Below are positions 41,862 through 51,390 of a DNA stretch of 64,000 nt, piece after piece. Source of the DNA: Bryobacterales bacterium (GTDB lineage Bacteria > Acidobacteriota > Terriglobia > Bryobacterales > Bryobacteraceae); contig JADLDI010000060.1 of NCBI GenBank assembly GCA_020846745.1, forward strand, positions 62,001 to 126,000, given 5' to 3'. How positions within the stretch are numbered: the first letter of the stretch is position 1; the number at the start of each line of letters is the position of its first letter. A program made the position numbers and the translations under genes. The notes under the pieces are model-generated. The model did no database searches, was not told the origin of the DNA, and saw only the letters and a list, made by a program, of their open reading frames with translations.

Positions 41862-43916
41862 TTAATTGACCGCCCAAGGGAACCGGTAAGTGGGCGGGTA
41901 AGCGAAGCGCTTCACCTGGGCGCTTATGTGGATGGAGGTGGATGGAGGCAGGTGGACGGTAAAGGCTCGGGATCCGACCGAACGCTGAGCCTGCTTCGAC
42001 CGAGGTTGCGGGATCAGCGAGTGCCGTGGTTGTTCGGGGTCGCGGTCTTCGCGTTCGTCGTACGAGATGGTCTGGAACTGGTCCTGTCCGTAGAGGCCGG
42101 CCTGAACGGTTACGTCGCGGGCGTGGAAGGCGCTTACGTTCACTAAGTCGAATTCGATCTTGCCGTCGCTAATCCGCTGGACGAGGGCGGCGACATCGGT
42201 GGGCAGGCCGGGGCGGCGGCGAGTGGGGTCGAAGTAGCGCAGGTGGGATTGGACGAGCCCGGCGTTGTATATCTGCTGGGCTGCGCCACCGGTGAGTTGG
42301 AGGAGAGCTTCTGTAGATACGGGATTGACCGTGTGCCAGTGGTGGGCGTTGGCGTTGCGGATATCGGGCGGGGTGTTGGGAGGTTCGATGCGTGGATCGT
42401 AGACACGGACGATGCGGTTGTCGCGAATCCAGCGGAGCCGCATGGCCATTTGCGAGAGGGTCTGGCGCAGGATGATTTCGGGGTAAGTGGGGTTGTCGCC
42501 GGCGACGAAGCGGAGCCATGGAGCTTCGTGACCGCGGTCCTCTTTGGTGTGGGTTTCGACCGATTCGCGCCAGTCGGCTTTGCCGTAGATATCGCAGAAC
42601 CAGCAGTCGTTCATCAGTTCGGGACGGAGGGCCTTGCCGTCGGATGGGAACGGCATTTCGGTGGCGGTGTTCCAATCGACCTTCATGCGGCGACGGAGGT
42701 CCTCGATGCGGTTCCAATCCTGTTGGGCGAGAGTGGCGGACCAGAGGCGGGCCATGAAATGGAGGTCCATTGGTTGATAGGCAAACCAGCCGCGTGCGCC
42801 GCGCTTGAACGGGACGAGGAAGGCGCCGTGGTAGTCTTTGCCGGCGGCAAGGATGTGGTCCATGGTGTTTCGGGGAAGGTCGTAGTAACTCGTATCGCCG
42901 CGGCTTACTAACTGGGCGTTCTCGGCCGCGCCCTGCAACGCCATGCCGATGTTGTAGTAACCGTGAGGCCAGTGCCACCCGTAATGGCCGCCCCACCAAT
43001 GGCCGTTATGAAGCTCGCCGACGTTGCCGGACGGACCGACGTTATCGGGGGCGATGTTGCCGTTGGCTCCGGCGCGGGCGATCCAGGCGTTGACATATTC
43101 GCGGACCCAGGCGCCATAGCGGTCGTCGCCGGTGAGGATGGCGGCGTGAGCGACAAGCGCCGTCGAACCGAGGTTAGCGGCAACGTCGCCGACCATCATG
43201 CGGGACTGGATAGACTGGCCCATGCGGAGGGCGTTCCGTTCGTCTTTGAGGTCCTCGAACCTGGTGATGCCGGGGATGTCGTCGAGCGGGAGGCCGTAGC
43301 TGGACATGCCGAGGGAGTAGCGCCACGGAGGGGCCTTACCAGGAGTTGGAAGCGAGGGCCCTTCGCTGCCGGTGAGGGGGGAGCGGAGCATTTTGAGGCG
43401 CGGGTCGTAGTTGGGGGCTGTTGCATCGGCGCCGATGTAGAAGGCGGCATAGCGGCGGGCGCGGTCGATATTGGCGGCGTCGGTCGGGTCGGCCAGGGCG
43501 AGGCTGTAGTAGAGGAGCACGCCTTCGGCGATGTGGAACCAGTCGAGGGTTCGGGGGAACTCGCGGTTAAGGGAACCGAAGCGGCCGAGCTGGCGGAGGG
43601 TGCCGTTCCAGGCGCGGAAGGAGAGGTCCTTTAGCTGGTCGTCACCGCCGAGGGCATAGAGGACAGGCCAGTTGTAGAAGCTTTCGGGCAGGTCGTCAAA
43701 ACGGGCCGTTCCGGTGGTGCGCCAGATGAGGGACCCGTCGGGGGCCTGGTACTTCTGTGAGAACTCGATGGCGGCGGCGCTCGATTGTTCGATGACCTGC
43801 CGCTCGAGGAGCGCCCAAGCCGGCGGGGCGGTGGGGACGGTGGCTTGAATGCGAATGTCCGCGGCAGGGAGGGCAGCCGCGGCGAGCAAAGCAAAGATCA
43901 GGGCATATCGGACCAT
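41862..43916 (-). CDS. Secreted hypothetical protein, probable (alpha/alpha)6-barrel glycan enzyme
   Basis: A 684-residue protein with a signal peptide (MVRYALIFALLAAAALPAA). Repeated aromatic-rich helix pairs (SFYNWPVLYALGGDD, GHWWGGHYGWHWPHGYYNIG, YDLPRNTMDHILAAGKDYHG, MMVGDVAANLGSTALVAHAA) suggest an (alpha/alpha)6 toroid of the glycosidase or polysaccharide lyase kind. A C-terminal beta domain ends it. I recognise no family. It lies 4 bp before the fucosidase gene, so both probably act on the same fucosylated glycan. Confidence 0.6.
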   Translation of the reverse strand: MVRYALIFALLAAAALPAADIRIQATVPTAPPAWALLERQVIEQSSAAAIEFSQKYQAPDGSLIWRTTGTARFDDLPESFYNWPVLYALGGDDQLKDLSFRAWNGTLRQLGRFGSLNREFPRTLDWFHIAEGVLLYYSLALADPTDAANIDRARRYAAFYIGADATAPNYDPRLKMLRSPLTGSEGPSLPTPGKAPPWRYSLGMSSYGLPLDDIPGITRFEDLKDERNALRMGQSIQSRMMVGDVAANLGSTALVAHAAILTGDDRYGAWVREYVNAWIARAGANGNIAPDNVGPSGNVGELHNGHWWGGHYGWHWPHGYYNIGMALQGAAENAQLVSRGDTSYYDLPRNTMDHILAAGKDYHGAFLVPFKRGARGWFAYQPMDLHFMARLWSATLAQQDWNRIEDLRRRMKVDWNTATEMPFPSDGKALRPELMNDCWFCDIYGKADWRESVETHTKEDRGHEAPWLRFVAGDNPTYPEIILRQTLSQMAMRLRWIRDNRIVRVYDPRIEPPNTPPDIRNANAHHWHTVNPVSTEALLQLTGGAAQQIYNAGLVQSHLRYFDPTRRRPGLPTDVAALVQRISDGKIEFDLVNVSAFHARDVTVQAGLYGQDQFQTISYDEREDRDPEQPRHSLIPQPRSKQAQRSVGSRAFTVHLPPSTSIHISAQVKRFAYPPTYRFPWAVN

Positions 43917-43920
43917 AAAC

Positions 43921-44631
43921 TCACTTCAACAGAGCATAATACTCTTCGGTGAGTTCGAGCAGGGATTTGGGTTGGCGGGCTTGTTTGAGGTTGCGGAGGA
44001 CGCCGGCACGGTCAGCGGCGGAGCGTTCCTGTCCGAGCTTGAACTTGGCTTCGATACGGTCGATCTTCATCTCGTAGGCGACGATGCCCTGTCGCATGCC
44101 TTTGAGGTAGGATTCCGGGAGCTTAGAGTAAGACCACTTGTCGCCTCCGCCGTAATTGGCTTCGTTTTGACGAATCAGGCGTTCGAGGGAGGCGGCAAAA
44201 GCCGCGTCGTCATCGACCCGCCGGGGAATGCCGGAGGCGTGGACGACGGCGAAGTTCCAGGTGGGGACTGCATTGGCGGTATCGTACCAGTTGGGCGAGA
44301 TGTAGCCGTGGGGACCGTGAAACACCGCAACGCATTCCGACACGCCGTCGAATGCGGCGTTCTGAGGATTGCTCTTGGCAATGTGCCACCAGAGCGTACC
44401 CCAGCCTGTGTCTGAACGGTAAAGAAGGGTGGGGACGTTGGTGGTGCGTATGCCGCCATTGGCGGTGATGAGCATGGCGAAAGAGTATGCTTCGAGGAAA
44501 TCGAGGATACGAGAGCGGTCGCGTTCCGCATGGCGTTCCGGGATATAGATGGTGTCGCGAGCGGCGGGTAGAGGTTCCGCCGCAACACTGGCCACAGTCA
44601 TGGCTTTGAGGAGGTCGCGCCGTTTGGGCAT
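43921..44631 (-). CDS. PaiB-family FMN-binding split-barrel protein with Tat-like leader
   Basis: A 236-residue protein. The body is PaiB-like (FMN-binding negative transcriptional regulator family): IYIPERH, FAMLITANGGIRTTNVPTLL, the GPHGYISPNWY block and WNFAVVHASGIP. Unlike ordinary cytosolic PaiB it starts with a twin-arginine-type leader (KRRDLLKAMTVASVAAEPL), so it is probably exported with bound flavin. A role as regulator is then unlikely. It lies between the SEC-C gene (13 bp) and the glycan enzyme gene (4 bp). Confidence 0.78.
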   Translation of the reverse strand: MPKRRDLLKAMTVASVAAEPLPAARDTIYIPERHAERDRSRILDFLEAYSFAMLITANGGIRTTNVPTLLYRSDTGWGTLWWHIAKSNPQNAAFDGVSECVAVFHGPHGYISPNWYDTANAVPTWNFAVVHASGIPRRVDDDAAFAASLERLIRQNEANYGGGDKWSYSKLPESYLKGMRQGIVAYEMKIDRIEAKFKLGQERSAADRAGVLRNLKQARQPKSLLELTEEYYALLK

Positions 44632-44644
44632 GTCAGACGGTAAG

Positions 44645-45181
44645 TTACGCGGCGTAATTGAGGATGGGGGGAGCGTTTACGCCGCAGCAGCGCTTGTACT
44701 TCTGGCCGGAGCCGCAGGGGCAGGGGGAGTTGCGGCCAACTTCGGCGGGAGGGGGATTTCGTTTCGCAAAATTTTGATTTTGCTCGGGTTGGGGGTCGGC
44801 AGCGGCAGCCGTGGGGGCGTCGGCAGCCCGTCCCTTACGGTCAGGACACCGTGCGGGCTTGGCGAGTGGGGCAATGGCGTTCGGGTTGGATTGGAGCCTG
44901 ATGGTTTGAAGTTCGCGGAGGTGGCGCATGGCGCGATTGAAGGAGCCTTCCCAGGTTAGGGAGAGTTTTTGATATTTGAAGAATTCGGGGCTGCCTTCTT
45001 CGAATTGCATGGCCAGGTTGGCGGCTCGCTCGAAGTGCCACTGAGCGTAGGCTAAGCGCTGGCAAGCGAAGTCTTCCAAGCAACCGTGGGGGCGAGCGGC
45101 GTCGCGAATGGAGGCGGTGAGCGCATCGAACATGTTGCGCACAGCGGTAGAGATTGCTGGAGGCAGAACTGGGGTGGACAT
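44645..45181 (-). CDS. SEC-C zinc-motif protein
   Basis: A 178-residue protein. A helical N-terminal region (about 1-100) is followed by a disordered Ala/Pro-rich linker and a C-terminal SEC-C motif [17 protein letters not shown], the zinc knuckle also found at the end of SecA, where it binds SecB and ribosomes. Its partner is unknown. First gene of the PaiB / glycan enzyme / fucosidase run. An 18-bp dispersed element lies 123 bp upstream. Confidence 0.85.
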   Translation of the reverse strand: MSTPVLPPAISTAVRNMFDALTASIRDAARPHGCLEDFACQRLAYAQWHFERAANLAMQFEEGSPEFFKYQKLSLTWEGSFNRAMRHLRELQTIRLQSNPNAIAPLAKPARCPDRKGRAADAPTAAAADPQPEQNQNFAKRNPPPAEVGRNSPCPCGSGQKYKRCCGVNAPPILNYAA

Positions 45182-45303
45182 GCCCTGGGAATACCATAGC
45201 GCAATGTCAAACCCGCCTCAGTCGATAGTTGAAATTGTCAACAACAAGCCGCCAGGCTATTGATGAAAATAGAGTTAAAAATATAATTAAAATTTATAAA
45301 CTA

Positions 45304-45321
45304 TTGTGAATGAACTTTTTC
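45304..45321. repeat. 18-bp dispersed element, copy 2
   Basis: Identical to 31132-31149. It lies within the longest gene-free stretch (45182-45472), an AT-rich 291-bp region between divergent genes that holds no other recognisable feature. Confidence 0.55.
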
Positions 45322-45472
45322 GGGTAAGGCGAATTTTCGGCGAAAGTGTTTAGGGCGCAGCTTCGTCGGCCCGTCGTCGCGGCGCCTTCCAGCCTTCGGG
45401 CGGTTTTCGGTGTGCCTCAAACCACCATGCGACTGAGCACCGACTCGGCCATCGCTACACTAAACAAAGAGG

Positions 45473-47206
45473 ATGCGTTTATTCATCGGGCTGATGTTTG
45501 CTTCCCTGCTGGGGTCGCAGCCGGCCAATTTCAACCTGGGTCAATTAGACACGATTCTTGAGGAATCGGTGAGTTCGGTGAATCGCGGTGTATCGCTAAC
45601 GTTGGTGGTGGATGGGCAGACTGTGTACCGGAAGTCGTTCGGTTTGTACGAAACCGATCGTGTAGTACGGATAGCATCGGCGAGTAAGTGGCTGGCGGCG
45701 GCGACGATTCTGGCGGTGGTGGATGAAGGCAAACTGACGCTGAATGACAGGGCGGACCGGTACGTGCGCCAGTTGGATGCGGAGAAGGGCGCGATCACGC
45801 TGCGGCAACTGCTAAGCCACACGTCCGGGCTTGTTCCGGATGCGTCGTGCCTGTTTTCGACGTCGATGTCGCTGGCGGCGTGTGTCGATGAGATCACGGC
45901 CGAACCGCTGCTGTTCGCGCCGGGGACACGTTTCTACTACGGGAACACAAGCCTGCAGGTAGCGGCGCGGATGGCGGAGGTTGCGGCCGGGAAACCGTGG
46001 GCCACGCTGTTTCAGGAGAAACTGGCGACGCCGCTCGAGTTCCGGTGCACGCGCGTGGATGGTGTTGGGTCGCTCGCGAACCCGGCGGTGGCCAACGGTG
46101 TTGTGTCTTGCGCTTCCGACTACTCCAACTTTCTGGCGATGATCGCGGGTGCAGGGTTGTACAAAACGCGGCGGGTGCTTACGGCGGGTTCGATCAAAGA
46201 GATGACGCGCGACCAAACGGGCGGCGTACCGATCCAGCAGACGTTGTACCGGCCGTTTGCATCGCTCGATCCGAATTTGCCGCTGATGCGGTATGGCCTT
46301 GGCGTGTGGCGCGAGCAGACGGATGCAGTGGGCAACGCGCTCGAAGTGAGCTCGCAGGGCGCGTTTGGCTTCAGCCCGTGGGTGGATTTTCCGCGGCATC
46401 TGACGGGAGTGCTGTCGGTGGAGAGTTCACAAGACGCGATCATGGGAACGTACCTGGAACTGAAGCGGGCGATACGCGCCGCGATACCGGTTTGGTCGCA
46501 ACGGCCGGTGTTACCGACGAACGCGGCGAGCTATACGTTTGAAGCACTGGCGCCGGGCTCGATCATCGCACTGTTCGGGAACGCGATTACGCGGGCGGAA
46601 CCGAAGACGCTCCGCTTGACGTCGCCCACGCAAGTGGCGCGCGAACTGGACGGACTGCGGGTGCTGTTTGACGGTGTACCCGCGCCGCTCATCTACTCAG
46701 ACTGGTCGCAGATCAGCACGGTTGTTCCTTACGAGATGGAAGGCCGGACGACCGTGACGGTGCAGGTTGAGCAGAACGGAGAACCGGGTCCGCGATCGGT
46801 GATTGGGATTGCGGACGGGTCTCCGGCATTGTTTACGGTTGGAGCGGCAGGCCGCGGGCAGGCAGCCGCGGTGAATGAAGACGGCACGTATAATACGGCC
46901 GCTAGTGCCGTTCCGCGGGGTTCGATCATCATACTGTTCGCCACCGGACTTGGCGTTACGACACCGAGGGTGGCTACCGGCGAGGTGCCAACGGCGGCCG
47001 CTCAAACCGCAACTCCCGTTCGGGTATCGATAGGGGGGCTGGACTCACAGGTGCTGTATGCGGGAGTGTCGCCGGGCAGTATTGCCGGGTTGTATCAGTT
47101 GAACGTGCGTGTTCCGCCGCAGGTGAGTCCCGGTTCGGCGGTGCCGGTTTCCGTGCAGGCGGGGACGGGCCGCAGCACGGCGGTGGTCACTATCGCTGTA
47201 CGGTAG
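45473..47206 (+). CDS. Secreted beta-lactamase-fold serine hydrolase with Solibacter-type C-terminal domain
   Basis: A 577-residue protein. Signal peptide, then a class C beta-lactamase-like/PBP-type domain (about 20-335): active-site S-x-x-K in IASASKWLAAA and Y-x-N in YYGNTSLQ. The C-terminal 230 residues (from PGSIIALFGNAI, through PRGSIIILFATGLG, to the GLYQLNVRVPPQV motif) are the Solibacter-type C-terminal domain known as TIGR03437, abundant in Bryobacterales surface proteins. Likely a periplasmic or surface esterase or D-amino-acid peptidase. AGAGG lies just before the ATG. Confidence 0.9.
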   Translation: MRLFIGLMFASLLGSQPANFNLGQLDTILEESVSSVNRGVSLTLVVDGQTVYRKSFGLYETDRVVRIASASKWLAAATILAVVDEGKLTLNDRADRYVRQLDAEKGAITLRQLLSHTSGLVPDASCLFSTSMSLAACVDEITAEPLLFAPGTRFYYGNTSLQVAARMAEVAAGKPWATLFQEKLATPLEFRCTRVDGVGSLANPAVANGVVSCASDYSNFLAMIAGAGLYKTRRVLTAGSIKEMTRDQTGGVPIQQTLYRPFASLDPNLPLMRYGLGVWREQTDAVGNALEVSSQGAFGFSPWVDFPRHLTGVLSVESSQDAIMGTYLELKRAIRAAIPVWSQRPVLPTNAASYTFEALAPGSIIALFGNAITRAEPKTLRLTSPTQVARELDGLRVLFDGVPAPLIYSDWSQISTVVPYEMEGRTTVTVQVEQNGEPGPRSVIGIADGSPALFTVGAAGRGQAAAVNEDGTYNTAASAVPRGSIIILFATGLGVTTPRVATGEVPTAAAQTATPVRVSIGGLDSQVLYAGVSPGSIAGLYQLNVRVPPQVSPGSAVPVSVQAGTGRSTAVVTIAVR

Positions 47207-47214
47207 CTTGCACT

Positions 47215-48669
47215 CTAACGGGAGAGCCGGAGGAGTTGCACGCCGTGAGCAGGCACGGGGGCTTCCGCCTTGGAACTGGATGGGCCCTGGTTTTTGTGAC
47301 GCCAAGGGTCGCGGGACTTATAAATGCCATGCAATCCGAGTTCGGACCACGTGACGGGGATCTTGCGAGGCTCTTTGGAGAGGTTGAACAAGCCGACGGC
47401 CATGGCGCCGCCTTCCAACGGTTTGGCCAGCACGAGTTCCTCGTTTGTCTTGCGAATCACCTTCGCTTGCTTGCCGAGAATGTCCTGGTTGATGTCGATG
47501 ATTTCGGTGTTGCAGAGGACGTTGAGGGTGAACTCGTCGAGTTTTTCCATGTCGCCGGAGAAGAACAGGGGAGCGGCCATGAGGCTCCAGAGGGACATGT
47601 AGCTGTACTGTTCGTCGGGGGTGAGTTTGGCTTTCTGCGGCTCGGCCTGGCCGTGGGCGTTGCCGTACCAACCGATGAGGATGTAGTCGGGGTCGTTCCA
47701 GTGGCCGGGTCCGGCATGGCCGGTGAGGACCATGTTCTTGAAAGCGATGGAGTAGAAGCCGGGCAACTCGGTGTCGCGCTCGAGGCCGAGGTCGCCGGTG
47801 GTGCGCCAGGAGTGGCCGCCGACTTCGGCTCCCCACTTCCAGACGTCGTTGCGGCCGTACTGACAAAGGTTCAGTTGGATGTCGCGGGGCTGCGCGGAGA
47901 GCAGGCTGCCCATGAGTTCGTACGGTTTGCGGCTGTCGGCGAGGGTGGGTTTGGGAACGATTTTGCCGTAACCGCACCAGTCGTATTTAAGCAGGTCGTA
48001 CCCCCAGGCGGCGAAAGTTTTGGCGTCGATGGATTCGTGCTGCCAGGCGCCTTCGAGTTTCTGGCAGGTGGTGGGTCCGGGCGAGGTGTAGATACCGGCT
48101 TTCAGTCCTTTGGAATGGATGTAGTCTGCGAGACCTTTCATGTCGGGGAACTTGGAGTTGGATTTGGGGAGGCCGGCGGAGTCGCGCGCGTTGGGTCCGG
48201 GGTCTTCCATCCAGCAATCGTCGATGGAGACGAATTCGTAGCCGAAGTCGGCCATGCCGGAGGAAATCATCGCGTCGGCAGCGCGGCGGATGGTGGCGTC
48301 TGTGACGCGGCAATAGTGGGTGTACCAGTGGTTCCACCCCATGGGCGGGGTGAGGGCGAGCGTGTCGCCAACCTGGAGGCGGAACACGCGGGTGTGTTTG
48401 CCGTGGGAGTTTTTTGCCTGGAGCGTGATCGCGAACTCGCGCTTTTCGGCTGGGGTGGTTCCCGACAGGATGCCGGTTTTTGCGTCGAGTTGAATGCCGG
48501 GCGGGAGGTTTTTGGCCGTGAACTCGATGGGGCGGGCACCGGTGCAAGGGATGCGGTAGAGAAACGGCTTTCCGGGACGGGCACCGTAGATTTTCGGGGC
48601 ATTGATGTGAGGTGCGGGGCCGGGCGGAGGGGTAAGGAGACCGGAGGCGGCGAGCAGGAGTGCGATCAT
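47215..48669 (-). CDS. Secreted alpha-galactosidase (GH27)
   Basis: A 484-residue protein. After a signal peptide there is an Ig-like He_PIG-type domain (about 20-105, PPGIQLDAKTGILSGTTP), then the GH27 barrel: LTPPMGWNHWYTHYC, VSIDDCWME, GIYTSPGPTTCQ, nucleophile Asp in LLKYDWCGYG, acid/base Asp in SWRTTGDLG and GHWNDPDYILIG. It releases alpha-galactose from oligosaccharides with retention. Divergent from the redox operon; the starts are 48 bp apart. Confidence 0.95.
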   Translation of the reverse strand: MIALLLAASGLLTPPPGPAPHINAPKIYGARPGKPFLYRIPCTGARPIEFTAKNLPPGIQLDAKTGILSGTTPAEKREFAITLQAKNSHGKHTRVFRLQVGDTLALTPPMGWNHWYTHYCRVTDATIRRAADAMISSGMADFGYEFVSIDDCWMEDPGPNARDSAGLPKSNSKFPDMKGLADYIHSKGLKAGIYTSPGPTTCQKLEGAWQHESIDAKTFAAWGYDLLKYDWCGYGKIVPKPTLADSRKPYELMGSLLSAQPRDIQLNLCQYGRNDVWKWGAEVGGHSWRTTGDLGLERDTELPGFYSIAFKNMVLTGHAGPGHWNDPDYILIGWYGNAHGQAEPQKAKLTPDEQYSYMSLWSLMAAPLFFSGDMEKLDEFTLNVLCNTEIIDINQDILGKQAKVIRKTNEELVLAKPLEGGAMAVGLFNLSKEPRKIPVTWSELGLHGIYKSRDPWRHKNQGPSSSKAEAPVPAHGVQLLRLSR

Positions 48670-48704
48670 GGCAAACTTAACGGTAGTATACAGGAAATTC
48701 GGGG

Positions 48705-48710
48705 TATATT
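48705..48710 (+). promoter_or_regulatory. -10 box of redox operon, leaderless start inferred
   Basis: TATATT, 7 nt before the ATG at 48718, with no Shine-Dalgarno sequence in between. Transcription would begin at or next to the start codon. Confidence 0.4.
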
Positions 48711-48717
48711 ATCGAAT

Positions 48718-49959
48718 ATGAGGTGTCGCTTCTTCCCACTTGGTGTTTTGATGGTGGCCGCGGTGGGGTACGGCGCCGATTGGCCGCAATTTCGCGGTAT
48801 GGCGCGAGACGGCATCTCGAAGGAAACAGGACTGTTGCGAAAGTGGCCGGCGGGCGGTCCGAAAGTGTTGTGGACGACGCCGATGGGGCAAGGGTACGCG
48901 GGGGCGGCGATTGTGGCGGGCCGCGTGTACCACGAGGATTACGACGAGGCTAAGGGCGAGTGGGGCTTGTTTTGCCGGTCGCTCGCGACGGGCAAAGAGA
49001 TTTGGCGGTATACAGAAGCGCGGAAGATCAGGCCCAATCACGCGATCACGCGGACGGTGCCGGCGGTAGACGGGAAGTTCGTGTTCTCGATCGACCCGAA
49101 ATGCAACCTGCACGCGCTCGATGCCCGGACGGGCAAACAGGTTTGGCAGAAAGACCTGGTGACGACGTACAGCACGAGTATTCCACCGTGGTACAACGGC
49201 CAGAACGTTCTGTTGGAGCCCGATAGGATCGTGATCGCGACGGGCGGATCGGCGCTGGTGGTGGCGCTGGATAAGGCCACGGGCAAAGAGCTTTGGCGGA
49301 CGCCGAACGATTTAAAGTTCGTGTTGTCGCACGTGTCGGTGATGCCGGCGGCGATCGGCGGGGTGAAGCAGTATCTGTATTCCACGCTTGACGGGATTGT
49401 AGGCGTATCGGCGAAAGACGGGGCGCTGCTGTGGAGTTACAAACGAAAGTTCAACGTAGCGGCCGTGCCATCGCCGCTGGCGGTAGATGCGTCGCGGGTG
49501 TTTGTGACGGGTCCGTACGATGCGGGCAGCGTGATGGTGAAGGTACAGAACGCGGGCGGGAAGTTCACGGCGAGCCCCGCGTTCGATATGAAGGCGAACG
49601 AGTGGAACTCAGAGGTCCACACACCGGTGGTGTTTAGCGGGCACATGTTCGCGGTGGGCAAGAAGAAGCGCGGGCTGTTCACGTGCATGAACATGGACGG
49701 CAAGGTGGTTTGGGAGAACGACGGCCAATCGACGTTCGAGTTAGGCAGCTTCTTACTGGCGGACGGGATGTTCTATCTGCTGGAAGGAAAGACGGGGATG
49801 CTGCACCTGGTAGAGGCGAGCACGGCGAAGTACAAGGAACTGGATAAGGCGCAGGTGCTGAGCGGAGGCGATGTGTGGGGTCCGATGGCACTGTCGGACG
49901 GGAAGTTAGTGCTGCGCGACTTATCGAAGATGGTGTGTATCGACGTTAGGGGGAAATAG
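48718..49959 (+). CDS. Secreted PQQ-type beta-propeller protein, first gene of redox operon
   Basis: A 413-residue protein with signal peptide (FFPLGVLMVAAVGYGADW), then WPQFRG, the usual opening of PQQ-like eight-bladed propellers, and repeated blades (ALDARTGKQVWQKD, ALDKATGKELWRTP, GVSAKDGALLWSYK). Whether it binds PQQ is unclear; many such proteins are only scaffolds. The open frame continues upstream to 47236, but that part is antisense to the galactosidase and has no signal peptide, so I start at ATG 48718. It opens the seven-gene operon, with 10 bp to the next gene. Confidence 0.88.
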   Translation: MRCRFFPLGVLMVAAVGYGADWPQFRGMARDGISKETGLLRKWPAGGPKVLWTTPMGQGYAGAAIVAGRVYHEDYDEAKGEWGLFCRSLATGKEIWRYTEARKIRPNHAITRTVPAVDGKFVFSIDPKCNLHALDARTGKQVWQKDLVTTYSTSIPPWYNGQNVLLEPDRIVIATGGSALVVALDKATGKELWRTPNDLKFVLSHVSVMPAAIGGVKQYLYSTLDGIVGVSAKDGALLWSYKRKFNVAAVPSPLAVDASRVFVTGPYDAGSVMVKVQNAGGKFTASPAFDMKANEWNSEVHTPVVFSGHMFAVGKKKRGLFTCMNMDGKVVWENDGQSTFELGSFLLADGMFYLLEGKTGMLHLVEASTAKYKELDKAQVLSGGDVWGPMALSDGKLVLRDLSKMVCIDVRGK

Positions 49960-49969
49960 GAGCGCAAGC

Positions 49970-50782
49970 GTGAGTTACCGGCATATCGGCACGATCTCAG
50001 GAGTGTTTGCGGGGCCGCCGCGAGGATTGTGGGTGGCCGGCCGGGAGACGCTCTATGTAGGCGCGGCGAACGAAGTGGTGGTGTTTGATAGCGGAAAACC
50101 GGCGCGGCGGTGGAAGACGGCGAAGGCGGTGTGCGCCGTGGCCGTGGATGGAGATGGGTTAGTGTGGACGGGCGAAGCGGGGCAGGTAGAGGTATTTGAT
50201 CGCGGCGGCACGCTTGTACGGCAATGGCGCGGGGGATGGTTTGGCGAGATCACGGCGATCGGGTTCTCGAAAGGCACGGTGCTGGCAGGCGATGCGCAGG
50301 ACCGGTGCATCAAGCGGTACGACGGGGCAGGGAAGTTGCTGAACACGATCGGCAAGGACAACCGGACACAGGGTTTGCTGATCCCGAACGGGGTGGTGGA
50401 TTTCAAGGTCGACGGACAGGGAGTTATTCACGTGGCGAACCCGGGCAAGCACCGGGTGGAAAGATACAGGTGCGAAGGCGAGTTACTGGGACACATCGGC
50501 CGGTTTGACGGTGTGAAGCCCGAAGGGTTTGGGGGGTGCTGCAATCCGACGAACGTCGCGCTCGGTCCGCAGGGCAAGGTTTATACGACGGAGAAGGCGG
50601 GTCCGCGGGCGAAGGTGTTGGGGGCGGCGGGCGAGTTGGATGCGGTGATCGCGACGACCGAGTTCGATGCGAACGCGAAGAACATGGCGATTGCGGTGGG
50701 TCCGCGGGGGCGGGTGTTTGTGGCGGATACAGCGCGGTTGGCAGTGCTGGTGTTCGACCGGACGGCGGAGGTGGCGGGATGA
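49970..50782 (+). CDS. NHL/six-bladed beta-propeller protein
   Basis: A 270-residue protein starting with GTG 49970 behind AGGAG. Repeats such as GDAQDRCIKRYDGAGKLLNTI, VANPGKHRVERYRCEGELLG and VADTARLAVLVFDR are NHL-type blades. There is no signal peptide, so it is predicted to be cytosolic, unlike the preceding propeller. Its stop overlaps the start of the Tat ferredoxin gene (ATGA). Role in the redox complex unknown; perhaps assembly. Confidence 0.8.
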   Translation: MSYRHIGTISGVFAGPPRGLWVAGRETLYVGAANEVVVFDSGKPARRWKTAKAVCAVAVDGDGLVWTGEAGQVEVFDRGGTLVRQWRGGWFGEITAIGFSKGTVLAGDAQDRCIKRYDGAGKLLNTIGKDNRTQGLLIPNGVVDFKVDGQGVIHVANPGKHRVERYRCEGELLGHIGRFDGVKPEGFGGCCNPTNVALGPQGKVYTTEKAGPRAKVLGAAGELDAVIATTEFDANAKNMAIAVGPRGRVFVADTARLAVLVFDRTAEVAG

Positions 50783-51390
50783 GCGTATCGCGACGGAAAC
50801 TGATCGACGGATTGGTGCGCGGCGCCGCCATCGCCGGAGTGGCGGGCACGGCGGGATACCTGGTGAACAAGGCCGAAGGGCAGGTGGTGTGGCAGATCGA
50901 CGGCGCGAAGTGTCTGAACAGCCGTGCGGGCGAGGTGGGGGTAAAGGCGTGCGATTTGTGCGTGAAGGAATGCGTGGTGACGCATTCGGCCGTACGTGCG
51001 GTGAATGAGTTTTCGAAGTGCGGACGGTGTTCGATTTGCCCGGCGTATTTCGATGTGAAGAGCGCGGTGGGTCCGGATGGACTGCCGAGCCAGAAACTAT
51101 GCCCGAGGGACGCGATTACGCGGAAGCCGATCGGCGAAGTGGACCCGAGCGATCCGGCCAATAACTTCTACGAGTATGTGATAGACGAGGGTAAGTGCGA
51201 CGGGTGCGGCAAGTGCGTGATGGCGTGCAAGGAGCCGGCGGGGTTAGGGTCGATCCGGCTGAAGGTCAGGCACGACTTATGCGTGAACTGTAACAGTTGC
51301 GCGATTTCGATCGCTTGCCCGAAAGACGCGGTGGCGCAGTGGAAAACCGATAAGGCGGTGAACCAACAGTGGCAGCCTGTGTCGGAGTAA
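50779..51390 (+). CDS. NapG-like Tat-exported 4Fe-4S ferredoxin
   Basis: A 203-residue protein with a twin-arginine leader (SRRKLIDGLVRGAAIAG) and many cysteines: KACDLCVKECV, KCGRCSICP, KCDGCGKCVMACKEP and CVNCNSCAISIACPKDA. This corresponds to about four [4Fe-4S] sites, as in NapG/MauM-type periplasmic ferredoxins. Some clusters have unusual spacing, so the number is not certain. It should pass electrons on the outer face of the membrane to or from the NapH-like protein encoded next. Translation is coupled at both ends (4-bp and 22-bp overlaps). Confidence 0.88.
   Translation: MSVSRRKLIDGLVRGAAIAGVAGTAGYLVNKAEGQVVWQIDGAKCLNSRAGEVGVKACDLCVKECVVTHSAVRAVNEFSKCGRCSICPAYFDVKSAVGPDGLPSQKLCPRDAITRKPIGEVDPSDPANNFYEYVIDEGKCDGCGKCVMACKEPAGLGSIRLKVRHDLCVNCNSCAISIACPKDAVAQWKTDKAVNQQWQPVSE

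Noticed and set aside
47236..48717. 494-codon open extension upstream of the PQQ-propeller gene
   Set aside because: It is antisense to the GH27 galactosidase, has no homology-like motifs, and the signal peptide begins at 48718.
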